Origin: Coriolopsis trogii
Taxonomy: Eukaryota > Basidiomycota > Agaricomycetes > Polyporales > Polyporaceae
Assembly (NCBI GenBank): GCA_020543525.1
Contig: JAHYIO010000006.1
Location: 1,922,001 to 1,986,000, forward strand
Direction: 5' to 3'
DNA: 64,000 nucleotides
The notes under the pieces are model-generated. The model was given only the letters and a program-made list of their open reading frames with translations, was not told the origin of the DNA and made no database searches. A program made the translations under genes and the position numbers. Of this stretch, positions 23,515 to 34,211 are shown one piece after another (the first letter of the stretch is position 1; each line of letters opens with the position of its first letter).

Positions 23515-25098
23515 TTAGAACTTCATCGCTTTTGCGTAGCGCTCCAGTGCCTCGGCGGCATCTTTCCATACATTCGCTGAGGAGGCCGGCGGGGCATGAC
23601 CGCCGTCTGCGGGCCGGGAAGCTATCTGCGAATGATGCGTGGTGGTTAGTGGTCAGTTACGAAGGGAAGGGTCGACGAGGAGTGTCTACCTTGGAGGTGA
23701 CGGCAGCGTTAGGGATAGTCAACGCCTCGGACAAGGTGGCTTGCAGCTGCATAGCACGGACGGAGTTAGCGACAACTGACGTCCACATGCCACGGATGAG
23801 CCCACCTCGGTCGAGACTTGGAAGCAATCTCTGAAGAGCGCGACTTGTGTTTCGAGCAGGGACTCGATCTCTATGATGCCCTCTTCTATCGTGTTCAGTT
23901 CGACGACGACGGCCTCCAGGCCGGGAAGCTCGTGGCTCTCCGAGTCTGGAGGCCCGTTAGGGTCACAGCTTGGCGGACGATCGGCTGCATTAGGGAGCGA
24001 GCTCGATAGGTTATGTTGTGAGACATCGTCACGGGATGGGGAGGGGTGCACACCCGACTGGGATCGGATGGTAGCGTCCGGCGGCGTCGTGGTCTCAGTG
24101 CTCCCGATCGTGGCTTGACTACTACTGTTGGTCCTCGGACGAGGCTCGACTGCGCTGCCTGACCATCAGCAGATCCAGCATCACATTAGCAGCCTGAACG
24201 CCAGCTGTGAGTGTTGAGCCCATACCAGGGTCCTTGCTCGCGCGTGTGGACTGCTGTCCGTCCGCCACTGCGCTCTTCGGGTTCGAAGCGAACTTTGACT
24301 TGAGTCGCTTGGGGATCAGGTTGGGCTGGGTCAGTCTCGTCAGCCTAGCCGAGTCGCCGAGATTGAAAGATGACACCTTCTGCGTCTCCCGCGAGAGTTT
24401 ATGGACGATCGTAGGGCTACTGCCAGTCACGGGCGACGTTGGCACTGCCGAGGGTGGTTTCCTGGGATGTCTGATGGCTCTGAGTTTCCGAAGCAGCACC
24501 GCTCGACGTCTCTCTGCCGGCGCTGGTGCGCTCGCAAACAGCTTGTGTCGCATGTCACGAACGGCGGCGCGCAGGGTGTTGAGTTCGGGGGACGCGTCGA
24601 AGCCTGGCGTGGCATCCAACCTCTGGCGAAACGGTCGAAGGTGATCATCTTGGCCATGGAGGGGCGTGTTCCGCGTACCGTCTGCAGACTCTGATATTCG
24701 TCCGCCAGATCCTGCCGCACGGCAGGAGACGAGCCCGCGAGCGGGCCGTGGTGAGTGAGCAGACGCGTATACGCTGCCCCGGCCCGGGTCAGCGGATTAC
24801 GTCATCAGAGGGCGACACGCACTGTTGATGGTCACGGAGAGTTCCATGGCGTATGTGTTCGATCTCTTGACCAAGCTCTCGTATGTCTGTTCCATGTCAG
24901 GCCTCAGCTACTGCAGCACGCTCACGGCCAATCTCCTACTTCGACATAGGACTGCCACACTTTGAAATACTCAGTGGGATGCGTGGAAGCGGCGTCGACT
25001 TGGCTCATGATCCCTTTGTAGCTCGTGAAAGCTTGGTGAAGCCGTGTCGTGGACTCTGCGAGCTTCGAGGTGGCCGAAGGGACGCCTGAGGGATGCAT
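23515..25098 (-). CDS. Helical paired-gene family, subfamily A, copy A1
   Basis: An unrecognised protein, probably largely alpha-helical. Supported minus-strand exons are 25098-24940 (53 codons), 24886-24823 (exactly 64 nt) and 24773-24679. Further coding blocks lie at about 24640-24130 (many Arg/Lys/Ser), 24050-23810 (LNTIEEGIIEIESLLETQV) and the terminal block ending at 23515, where the protein ends ALERYAKAMKF. Shared landmarks with copy A3 are FKVW near the end of exon 1, SNT in exon 2, the LLETQ/MLGIQ helix and the ERYAK ending. No signal peptide or membrane segment is evident. It is transcribed head-to-head with B1, with 353 bp between start codons. The middle exon joins are approximate. 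Confidence 0.7.
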
Positions 25099-25451
25099 TG
25101 GAAGACGATATGGAGGACTGCGTGAGCTGGTGAGTCGAGTTCGGAGGATGGTGTGTATTGTCCACTATCGACCAAAGTCAACATATATATCCGCTAGCGA
25201 CATGCAAACGCGTGTCTTCAACATCCCTGCCTCGCCATTCATTTGGTCCCTGCCGCCGCGTGATAACCTCGCATCTATGGCCCACCTTGAGGCCACACAC
25301 GCGCTGGGTGGTCTTCCCTTGACCCTGCGACGTCCTGGGGCGGTCGCCGTGTTATAAAATCAGTGTGTGCAGCTTGCGGACGCGGGTAATTGCTCCCTCG
25401 TTCTCGACATTGCTTTTTACATCAACTCTGGGCTGGATTCCGCCAATCTCT
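25099..25451. promoter_or_regulatory. Bidirectional promoter of the A1/B1 pair
   Basis: A TATA box for A1 (catatatatcc, 25183-25193, read on the minus strand) lies 85 bp from its ATG. Another for B1 (ttataaaat, 25352-25360) lies 92 bp from its ATG. The two boxes sit almost symmetrically in the shared interval. Confidence 0.7.
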
Positions 25452-27104
25452 ATGGACGTCTACACATATCCGGACTACACCGCCATGTTCGAATGCTCCA
25501 CGACCTCGACATGTCCTGTAACGGACCCTTCACTTGCCGCCGAACTCAGCAGAGAGATCGGGAAGATCCTGATCAAGCCAGAAGTGCGAAGAACAGCAGT
25601 GGAAGAAGTGATCAAAGCGAGCGAGAGCGCCCGGGCTATCCGCAACCTCTTCCAGAGTGTCAAGAACGACCTCGAGATCCTGCGCGAATCGGGTATCGTG
25701 CTTCGTTACAAGCTACGCAAATATCCAGAGAGATGGACATGCCTCTCAGAGGTACGAGAGCAGCGTAGTGAGACATCTCAGATTCTGGATTCACTGCGGT
25801 AGAGATTCGAGGACCTGTTGAAGTCCAGTCGACAAGAGGCTATTGAAGCGTCCACCCTCATGGACAGTGAGTCGCGTCGAGGTGTTGGATACATCTGTCT
25901 GACACGTATCCAGGATACGTCACCTTGCTGAAGGGAGGAGACATACACTCCGCGACTTATCTTCAGGATTTGAGGATAGAACTAGACAGTTTCTTGCAGG
26001 TGCGCGGATTGCCACGCATCTTTGCCTTCGAGTTCTACTGATCACTGGCACTGAGCAGCACCTGGATGATCACCACCGCAAGGCAGTCAGCCTCTCCGCC
26101 GACTTCATGAGGCTGTCCAGCGAAATTGACGCGTTCAGGCTTCGACTCGGGCGCCTGGGGGACGTGTCAAAGAAGATGAACGAGGCTCGTAACAAGCTGT
26201 TCACCCTCAAAAAATACCTGCAGCGGTGTGTCGTATTAAGATCATGCTGACGTTCAAGCGCACTCAATTGGGCCGTGCCAGAGCTGACCAGGAGGTCATA
26301 CGTTTCGTGGGCCATGCATGTATCCACGCTCATGATCCTCTCCTTTGCTCAGCGAACCGACAAGTGGACACGAGCGGTCTCAATCATCGTCAGCTTGGCT
26401 ATGGTAGCTGGACAAGCCGCGGTGGCCATCCTGACAATGTCACCAATGACCATTGGAGCTCTGATCGTATGCGGAATGTTTTTCCTTCGTGGCGAGCGTA
26501 CTCATCCCACGTCCTCGAATGCAGGTCGGGATTGTGAACTTCGTGACCAACCTTATCACCGCTGAACGTGAACGAAAGAAATCACTCGGTCGGTAAACAC
26601 GCTGTATCGGTCCCAACTTGCGTCATTCACCTTGTCTCGTTTGAAACCGGAGTACAGCTGAACAGCAAGAATTGCTGGACTGTCAGCGGAAGATTGACGA
26701 CTTGCTTGAGCAACAGCGCCTGATAGCCGAGTTCACGGAGACATTCAACCAGAGCACGAACGAGAAAATCACCAACATCATCAAGGACGTCCAGGCTGTA
26801 TCGCACTTTTGGGAGAAGGTGGGTTGCCGCAGTACCAACTTGACGTGCCCGCACGGCTGACACGGTCCGCGGGCTGCAGCTCAGGCTCGATGTCGTCAAG
26901 CTCCGTGCATCCCTCATCGCGGCAATAAACGACAAGGCGACGGAGAATGTGAGCTCTCCGAGTCACGCTCATGTATTCGCATCGGGAACTGACACAGAGT
27001 ACGAACGCTAGTTCTTCCGGCTCAAGATGGACGCTGCTTCGGATATATATGCGACTCTGATCGTACTGTATGACGAGTATGCCAAGAACACCGACTTGAT
27101 GTAG
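25452..27104 (+). CDS. Helical paired-gene family, subfamily B, copy B1, with central hydrophobic segment
   Basis: An unrecognised 376-residue protein, apparently intact. Exons: 25452-25751, 25803-25866 (64 nt), 25914-25999, 26059-26225, 26282-26294 (13 nt), 26353-26466, 26525-26588, 26658-26818, 26881-26949, 27012-27104; the total is in phase. Predicted structure: helices to about residue 210, a hydrophobic segment in residues about 215-248 containing GQAAVAILTMSP, then two long heptad-rich helices (LLEQQRLIAEFTETF; AVSHFWEKV) and an ending DEYAKNTDLM. There is no signal peptide. One central membrane-prone segment between long amphipathic helices is the layout of alpha-helical membrane-inserting proteins such as the ClyA/Hbl superfamily, but I see no sequence identity to them. 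It forms a divergent pair with A1. Confidence 0.8.
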
Positions 27105-27858
27105 CACAGTAATTTCTCAGCCGCGGATCATGAGTATCTATGTACCGGTATGCAGCATCGACAACTCCAGTAGTAGTAATCTTTATCCGTTGACCCTCTC
27201 AACCGACCGACTGAACGAGGGCGACCGAAGCCAAGTCCGCAGCAGCAGTACGTGCAGAAGCCTCATCAGGCCCTGCACATTCAGGTTCCTTTCAGCGACT
27301 GCTGACCCCCACAGGACGAACCGGGTCTTGGTGTCGAGATAAGGTGCGAGGCAGGAGAGTGCAGACACACCTTGTCATACTGCACAATCGTCTCCGCGCG
27401 AACGCTCGGGTCGACAGCAGGCTCTGGATACGTACAGCGATGACCGAACCTCAAGCTGAGGCCGGCGTATATGGATTGGTGCGCTCAGGGTCGTTGTGAT
27501 AGCGCGTACCAAGCCAATTGAAGGCTGAACTGGTCTAGGTTCGGTCGGTCATGCACGCGGCATCGTGTGTCGATTGCAAGCGTGCCGCGCGCGTAGTCTG
27601 TCGACGACAGTGGAGGACCTGGCTGTACACGATGCGGCCTGTGAGAGCGGAGAGAGCGAGCAGAGCGTGAGTTACCGGGCGCTGTATCGACGCTACCTCC
27701 ATCTACCATCGATCACGCAAATGCGCTTGGGTCGTATCTGTAGAGTAGATGCTCTAGCACGGCATTGCACTGGACAAACAGATGTGAACTGAACATGGGA
27801 CGACACACAAACGAGCGTGGGGGCTACATATGCACACTGTCCTTTCCTGTCCGTATAC
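27105..27858. other. Intergenic, possible gene fragment on the minus strand
   Basis: On the minus strand, about 27450-27260 reads as a plausible coding fragment (VRAETIVQYDKV, then APYLDTKTRFVLWGSA), weakly reminiscent of the C-terminal helices of glutathione transferases. I find neither start nor stop exons that complete it, so I do not call a gene. Confidence 0.3.
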
Positions 27859-28989
27859 TCAGAACATACGCCGAACGACATGCATCACGAACACGAGTAT
27901 CACGACCGACATCATCCCAGGTAACGCCCTCTGTCCGTCCGCCCCGTTGAAGAGCGGCACACTCTCCCCGATCGTCGCGTTCAGACAGTCGAGGAGCGGT
28001 CTGTCGACGTTCGCGGGGAGCGGCAGAGGCGCGGCGGGCGCGTGGCCGTCGGTCCGGAGCACAGCGGTATCGTTGTACCCATCGAGCGTGAGCACGACGG
28101 AGCTCGCGCGGTAGTACTGCACGGCCTGCTCCGGCTGCGGGTCCCTACCCGCCCCAGTGTAGGCGGCGGGCCGCGTCGAGGAACGGGCGGGGTCGTACTT
28201 GGAGCTGCAGTTGGTCCGGATGGAGGCGATGAGCGCGACGATGGTGCTGTTGTCCGAGAGGATGTGGAAGGTCGAGGTGTGGGGGGATCTGGAGGCGAAG
28301 GTGGCTTGCATCTCGGGGCCGCCGATGCGGGACTTGTTGTTCGGCTTGCCGTACTGGAACGGAGTGCTGAGGGTTAGAACATGTGTGGCGGAGGAACGAA
28401 GGAAAGAGAAGGTGGGACGTACCTCGTGTGGGTAGAGGTACGAGGGCCTGTAACCAGGGCTGGGCACGTCGTAGACCACTGGCCAGTAGACGTATGGGAA
28501 GTCGCGCCCCGCCACACCGAGCCCGCCACTCTGCCCGGGGTAACCGCTGCCATAGTACCTAGCAAGCAAAGACGAGTCCGTCAACGCCCGTTCCGTGAAG
28601 AGTTCGTAACCAGTCTCGGATACGTACGGGGTACCATAGACATTCTCTCGCGTCCCGCCACCCCTCGTCCGCCCCGCAAAAGGTTCCCCGGAGGGTATCT
28701 TCTCGCGCTTGGTGCTGCCGGGCCCGTACGAGGTCGCGCTGGAGCCGTACTTGCTGCCCGACACGGCCACAGGCGCTCCTTTGCTGCCCACAGGCGGTGG
28801 TGGCGACGACGCCTTTCCGCCTCCGCCTCTGGCGTGCCCTCCGGAGTGCCCGCCACTGTGTCCGCCACCGCCCTTGGGTTCGGGGACGGGCACGGGCGCT
28901 GGTGCACGCGGAGCTAGGGCCTGGTTGGAGTCGCCGTTGTCTGACGCTTCATGTTGCTCGGCGCTGGGGGAGCGGGAGATGATAGGCAT
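27859..28989 (-). CDS. Uncharacterised Gly-rich protein with C-terminal hydrophobic tail, family copy 2
   Basis: A predicted 330-residue protein, the most diverged of the three copies. Its N-terminus (MPIISRSPSAEQHEAS) differs and is followed by a Pro-rich stretch and a His/Gly repeat (GGHSGGHSGGHARGGGG). The shared core follows: EKIPSGEPFAGR, YGSGYPGQSGG, FPYVYWPVV, STFHILSDNSTIVALIASI, AVQYYRASSVVLTLDGYNDT and LLDCLNATIGESVPLF. The hydrophobic tail is MMSVVILVFVMHVVRRMF; ending in Arg-Arg rather than hydrophobic residues, it looks more like a membrane anchor than a GPI signal. Minus-strand exons: 28989-28628, 28558-28423, 28353-27859. The first Gly-region intron of the other copies is absent. 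A TATA box (tttatag on the plus strand) is near 29065. Confidence 0.85.
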   Translation of the reverse strand: MPIISRSPSAEQHEASDNGDSNQALAPRAPAPVPVPEPKGGGGHSGGHSGGHARGGGGKASSPPPPVGSKGAPVAVSGSKYGSSATSYGPGSTKREKIPSGEPFAGRTRGGGTRENVYGTPYVSETGYELFTERALTDSSLLARYYGSGYPGQSGGLGVAGRDFPYVYWPVVYDVPSPGYRPSYLYPHEVRPTFSFLRSSATHVLTLSTPFQYGKPNNKSRIGGPEMQATFASRSPHTSTFHILSDNSTIVALIASIRTNCSSKYDPARSSTRPAAYTGAGRDPQPEQAVQYYRASSVVLTLDGYNDTAVLRTDGHAPAAPLPLPANVDRPLLDCLNATIGESVPLFNGADGQRALPGMMSVVILVFVMHVVRRMF

Positions 28990-30589
28990 CGAGGTGGATG
29001 TTTGAGAAGAGAGGGGTGGGCGCGTAAAGGGTGCGCGGAGAGTCCAGTTGGTGGAAAGCTGCGCTTTTATAGTCGGGGAGATCTACGGATCGTCGCGTAT
29101 CGAAGAGAAGCCCTAGCACGCACGAGCCCGGAGTAGGCTGTGCGGACAAAAATGAGTAAACAACCAACCAACGGTGGTAATAGCACGAAGGTGGCAGGGA
29201 TGTAAGTTTCGGGTTCATGTATGGTCGAAAGCTGTTGGCGTGAACCGGTGCTGTTGTACCCACAATCTGCCTTTGGCAGGGAACATAATGGGCGCGGCTG
29301 GGATATGCAGGTATCTGGCATGTCAGAAATCCTCAGCGCCTTGTTGTGTGTTATTGTTGCGTATCATGATATAGCAAGCCATGTTGCAGAATAATTACGC
29401 TGCGATATCAGCCTTGTTCTTCCCCGGACACGAGGAGTCAGCGTCTGGCAACGGAGTCACTCGAAGACATACACACCTATACAAGCGAGAATCCTGTACA
29501 CGCGCTGCAGTTAGTCGTTTCGCAGCATATCTCTGCTTCGGGGGCGCGAGGACTTTCCGCACAGCGTTCACAAAGGCGTCGCATATGTGCAGGTATGCAT
29601 GTGATGGTATCGGATAGCGATTCCTCCCCATGAGACTCTGCAATCGACATACGGAGAACCTAAGGCAGTGATGGGGTCAGACAGCGCGACATCCGAACAT
29701 TTGTCACTCACAAAAGGGCTGGACGCAAACTCAAGGTACACGCGGAGGACATCGAGGACAGCACGGAAATGGCACTTGCGACGTGGAAGAAAGTGGATGT
29801 AAACACGGACAGAATACTCTCGCCACTGAGACGTGCGTATGCTCGGTGAACCTCGATGCAGCACCTTGAACAGGGGGAACGTTGGGATAGAACAGGGTGT
29901 AGGATTTGGATAGTTGTAGCAGACAACGGATCTCTCACAGCTTTCCAGAGCATGTAGAAAAGCTCTCATCGCGTGTCCTAATACCCTGATCTTGTCTCGA
30001 CAATACACTCGCCGTTGGAATGCTGGACGGCCTGGTACGCCTAGCACGGTCCCAGTTGTGTCTGAAGTGGCCATGCATACGTTCGTCACGAAGGTCGCAA
30101 GGGTATGGGAGTTATTTACAGGAAAGTCAGATCGGCGACGATAGTAGGTGGAACTCAGTAGGAGAACAAGGTTGAACCAGGCGTCTAAGATACCATTCCC
30201 GGTTGTCTTGGCTATCCTCAGTAGCCTTTTTTTGGATCTATTGTATGATTAGAAAACTAATCCTCGGTAGCCTTTTCGATCTGCAACTTCAGCAGACAAC
30301 AGGTAGAGACGTGACATCTCACAAATGTACCAGAAGATGGTGCGATAGTTGTTCATACAAGCAATGACCACTATGCTACAAAAGGCTGACAAACAGTAGC
30401 GACAACATTGCGTGGGCTGTAAAGTAATGAACACGAGTCCCAGACCAGGGACACAATCCGTGATCCGTCGTGAAGGGTATCATATCCATCATGAAGACGA
30501 AAGCAATAGCGTGTAAAGATCAGAGGGTGAAGAAGATAAGGAGAATATCGCACGGCAACGAGCACACATAGATGACAAGCACACAGAGA
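28990..30589. other. Intergenic, promoter of copy 2 and otherwise no supported gene
   Basis: Beyond the TATA box near 29065 I find only short overlapping open frames. About 30100-30589 is the 3' flank of the next minus-strand gene. Confidence 0.5.
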
Positions 30590-31665
30590 TCAAACGAGCG
30601 AGGAGAGACACCAAATCACGTATACGAGGCCGACTAAGCCTACACTAGGTACGTGCAGACCTGATGCTGAATCCGAGAAGAGCGGCACGGCTTCACCGAT
30701 GGTCGCATTCAGGCAATTCAACAGGGTCGTATCCACGTTGGACGGCAATGGTGGGGGCTGGGCCTTCTCGTCGCCGGTGAGGGCCGCCGTGTCGTTGTAG
30801 CCGTCCAAGGTGAGGACGACACTGCTAGCGCGATAATACTGGACGGCCTGTTCCGGGAGAGGGTCCGTGGCAGCACCATTGAATGCTGACGGAGTCTTGG
30901 AAGAGTTCGACGCAAAGGAGGAAGAGCAGTTCGCAGAGATGGAAGCAATGAGCGAGACGACGGTGCTGTTGTCGGCGACAACATGGAAAGTGGAATTGGA
31001 GGTCTTTGACGAGAACGCTGCTTGAGTCATCGGGCCGCCAGGTCGACTTGAGTTGTTTGGCTCGCCGTACTGTGAGAGTATTAGTCGCTGCGCAACGCGG
31101 TCGACATCAAGACTGCTCACCTCATGGTTTGAGTGCAGGTATGCCGCGCCGTAGCCTAGTCCACCACCCCATACAAGGGGCCAGAAGACGAAAGGGAAGC
31201 CACGATTCGCAACGCCAAGGCCGGTAGTGCCTGGATAGCCACTGCCGTATGCACTGAGAGGAAGCGAGTCTGAGCAGGGAAAATCTTGAGCAGGGGCTGT
31301 CATACTCACCGGTTGCCAAATACGGAGTCACGCGTCGCGCCGCCAGACGTACGACCCGCGAAAGGCTGACCGGCGGGAATGGTGACGGCCTTCGTGCTTC
31401 CAAAGCCGTACGAGGTGGCCGACGACCTCCCCACTGTCGAGCCCGAGACCGGAACGGAGGCCCCGCGGCTGCCTACGCTGCCACCCCCCGTGCTACCACC
31501 GCCGCTGAGGTTCGTGATGTTTGAGCCTCTGCCACATCATGATCTGCGAGAAGTGACTGACCTTCCTGATGATCCGCTCTTGCCTCCCCCACCTCCACCT
31601 TTGCCTCCGCCTCCCTTGCGGGGATACAGGCGCTTCTTAGATTCGGAGATTCCGGGAACGTACAT
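30590..31665 (-). CDS. Uncharacterised Gly-rich protein with C-terminal hydrophobic tail, family copy 3
   Basis: A predicted 303-residue close paralogue of the gene at 18740; the C-terminal exon is nearly identical. It starts MYVPGISESKKRLYPRKGG, followed by a shorter Gly-rich tract. The core is VTIPAGQPFAGR, YGSGYPG, FPFVFWPLVWGGG, AVQYYRASSVVLTLDGYNDT and LLNCLNATIGEAVPLF, and the tail is GLVGLVYVIWCLSSLV. Minus-strand exons: 31665-31562, 31504-31310, 31253-31121, 31069-30590. The last two have exactly the lengths (133 and 480 nt) seen in copy 1, pointing to a recent duplication followed by inversion or transposition. A TATA box (tatata on the plus strand, about 31748-31756) lies about 85 bp upstream. 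Confidence 0.87.
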
Positions 31666-32462
31666 GCGCGCGCGTGAGTCTTCGTGAGGCCTGTGCGAGA
31701 GATCGACTCTGGGGTGTTTGTTGGGCTGTGAGGCTAACAGGTGGGGGGTATATAGCAGATGGTGGTGGGAGTTTGGGAGGGTGACTGCCAAGCGTGGGGG
31801 GTGAGCAGACAACAGACGCCCAGAGGCAGTGTGGAGTTACAACACACGACTTGCCCCTTCTCACCATTCAGTCACCTTGGACATCAGGCTACTGAACGAC
31901 ACATTAACCATCTCCGTCTCTCTGCCCACCAGCTCACATTGGTTGTTCAGAGATAGTTTACTCAGGCAGAGTAGCGGCCAGCGAGTCAGATTGGGACATT
32001 CCTCGAGGCTAGCTGTGGCAAGCTTTACGCTGCAAATCAAATCGACTCGCAAGGGCTGTGGCTCGGCTTGGGAGAGCCGCGAGGTACTGTGGAAACACAC
32101 ACACTTCCTGTGTCATGCGCCATAAACGTTGACCCTATGGCTGACATGCTGACTCAATGACACAGCCCTTCGACGCTGCAAAACGCACACGCATCGTCCT
32201 ATAGGCTATAAGGACTAGAAGCCGTTACTGCGGTGCGTCCACGCAGGCCACGTACGCCATACGCGCAAGTCACCGAAGTGGGCGCAATGGCACAGGCTCT
32301 CGCAAACCGGTGGGTACTGCATATATCGTGTAACTGTAGTTCCATGTCTGACGGATCCCTCTGCTTCGCTAGTGACGCACACCGATAACCACATCGAGAG
32401 CCACGATAATTATGATGGTAGGAGACCATGGGTTCTGACAATCCGACCAGCGACGATTAGAA
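31666..32462. other. Intergenic, promoter of copy 3 and otherwise no supported gene
   Basis: Apart from the TATA box near 31750 the stretch shows only short open frames without domain features. Confidence 0.5.
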
Positions 32463-33888
32463 TTAGTGCCGTGTTTTTCCCTTCGCATATCCATCAATCA
32501 AGAGGTTGGCCCGCGCTTGCCACGTCTGGGAGCGAGCAATAACGCCCTGATGGACATTACGGCACGTAAGCTGGTTTGCCTGCACGTTATTGCCACCGGA
32601 GTATACATGCACGCGTAGCCAATACGTTAGTACTTTAAGTGAGGCGTAACGTCTCACAAGACCTACCGGAGAGGGATGATCCCGTTCTTCCTTCGCAGCG
32701 TTCAGCAGCTTGTTGACTTCCGACTTGAGCTATAGAGATTGGTGAGTATCTATCACTCATCCTACCGATCCAGACACTCACCTCGTTCGTAACCTCCGAG
32801 AAAACCTTGAGCAGCTGCGATTGCACTTCCAAGTTCGCCCTGATCTCCTGAGCGGCCTTCAACACGGCGTCAAGTTCAACCCCTTTGTGCAGCCGTGCGT
32901 CCTTCCTCGCTTGCAAGACCTTGGCAATAGGAGCGTACAAACCTGTTTCGCCGCCCCAGCGTGTGTTTCAGTTACGGACATGAGACGAATTCGACAGTAC
33001 TTACGCGGGCTACTAACAGATGCTCCCCTGTTATCCTCCGTTGCGACTATCGTGCCCACGTCGTGAACTGCCTTTGCGAACGGTGTAACAGCTGAACTCT
33101 CCTTCCCAGCGTTCTTCTCACTGCCCTTTGTAGACGTTACGGGTATTACTTCATCATCCAGAGTGTTCGACTGTCTACCGCCGCAAATAAAGTGGTTCCA
33201 GGTTGAGCTGCATATGTAAGTTGTGGCATGTACCAACGACTATATGCACTTACTCGCGTTGTGCTTTGTAGGATTCCAAATCCGGTATGGCTAGGATGGC
33301 CTTGACGTGATCTTCATGTTGGTGGACGGTCTGATCGATCTCAGCCGCAAGTGCTTGTACCCTGCCCTTCAACGACTCGAGTCGTCCAAACAAGGTGACG
33401 TCCAATTGACATACATTCTATTCACCTGTGAGTCACTCAAGGATATACGGTATCGATGGTTGACGAACCTCCCCTGCGAATGGAGTTAGCTCCGCAATAA
33501 AGCCATCCAGAGTGTCGGTGGGACGGAAGCCGCCGTTCACGGATAGGTAAGCTGACACCGGACATTCAGTAATGTCCATCGCATGCTAATCATCACGTAC
33601 ATCGTATGGTTGCACCGAGAGTCACAGCGGTGGATTTCGAGCTATCCATAATGGCCTTGTACTCCTGGAAATATCGTGATCATTAGTAGCTCGTTGCAGA
33701 AACAGTCGGGTATGCCATACCGAAGCGATTGTCGTCCATGCCTCGAGATACTTGGTGTGTGCGAAGTTATCAACCTTAGCGATCCGCGAGTAACTGCTTC
33801 TCAGTAGTGTCTGGGTTTCACGAACTTTGTCCCCAAGCGCAGCAATGTCGTCGGCGAAGCTGGAAAGGGTGTTCGGCGAAGTCGACAT
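32463..33888 (-). CDS. Helical paired-gene family, subfamily A, copy A2
   Basis: An unrecognised, mostly helical protein. Exon 1 is 33888-33721 (56 codons, MSTSPNTLSSFADDIAALG). Exon 2 is 33664-33601, again exactly 64 nt. Later blocks include a polar low-complexity region near 33230-33020, the helix AVLKAAQEIRANLEVQSQL at about 32880-32820, and the terminal block WQARANLLIDGYAKGKTRH ending at 32463. The ending matches the (E)RYAK ending of A1 and A3. No membrane segment is visible. It forms a head-to-head pair with B2 (323 bp between starts). Exon joins between about 33600 and 32700 are approximate and I cannot exclude a small lesion there. Confidence 0.65.
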
Positions 33889-34211
33889 CAGGATGAGCAG
33901 GTAAGCTTCTCGCCCGTTCGGATGGTCGTACTTAAGTCTTCGACTCCAGGACCCTTGAACCCTGTCGGCGCGTCCACCATGCCGTAATGGTCCACCACGG
34001 CGAATCGTGCGTGTGGCAAGTTGCAATGAGGACACGTCCACAAATTGTCAGCAGACGGCGGCGCCGAGCCGCAGACTGACGTAGCTTCTATGCGTGTCGC
34101 ACACGCCTCCAGTGGCAGGGTGGACGAGTCGTGAAGCTAATAAATGTAGCTCGAATCAGCAATTGCTCATCACTACTCCCTTTGACTGACCCCTCTCCGC
34201 CGTTCGCCAGC
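33889..34211. promoter_or_regulatory. Bidirectional promoter of the A2/B2 pair
   Basis: The 323 bp between divergent start codons must contain both promoters. A weak TATA-like run (taataaatg, about 34137-34145) precedes B2. No clear TATA box is seen for A2. Confidence 0.5.

Noticed and set aside
27260..27450. Possible glutathione-transferase fragment on the minus strand
   Set aside because: The resemblance is faint and no neighbouring exons complete it.
28381..28917. Plus-strand open frame of 178 codons
   Set aside because: Antisense of Gly-rich family copy 2.
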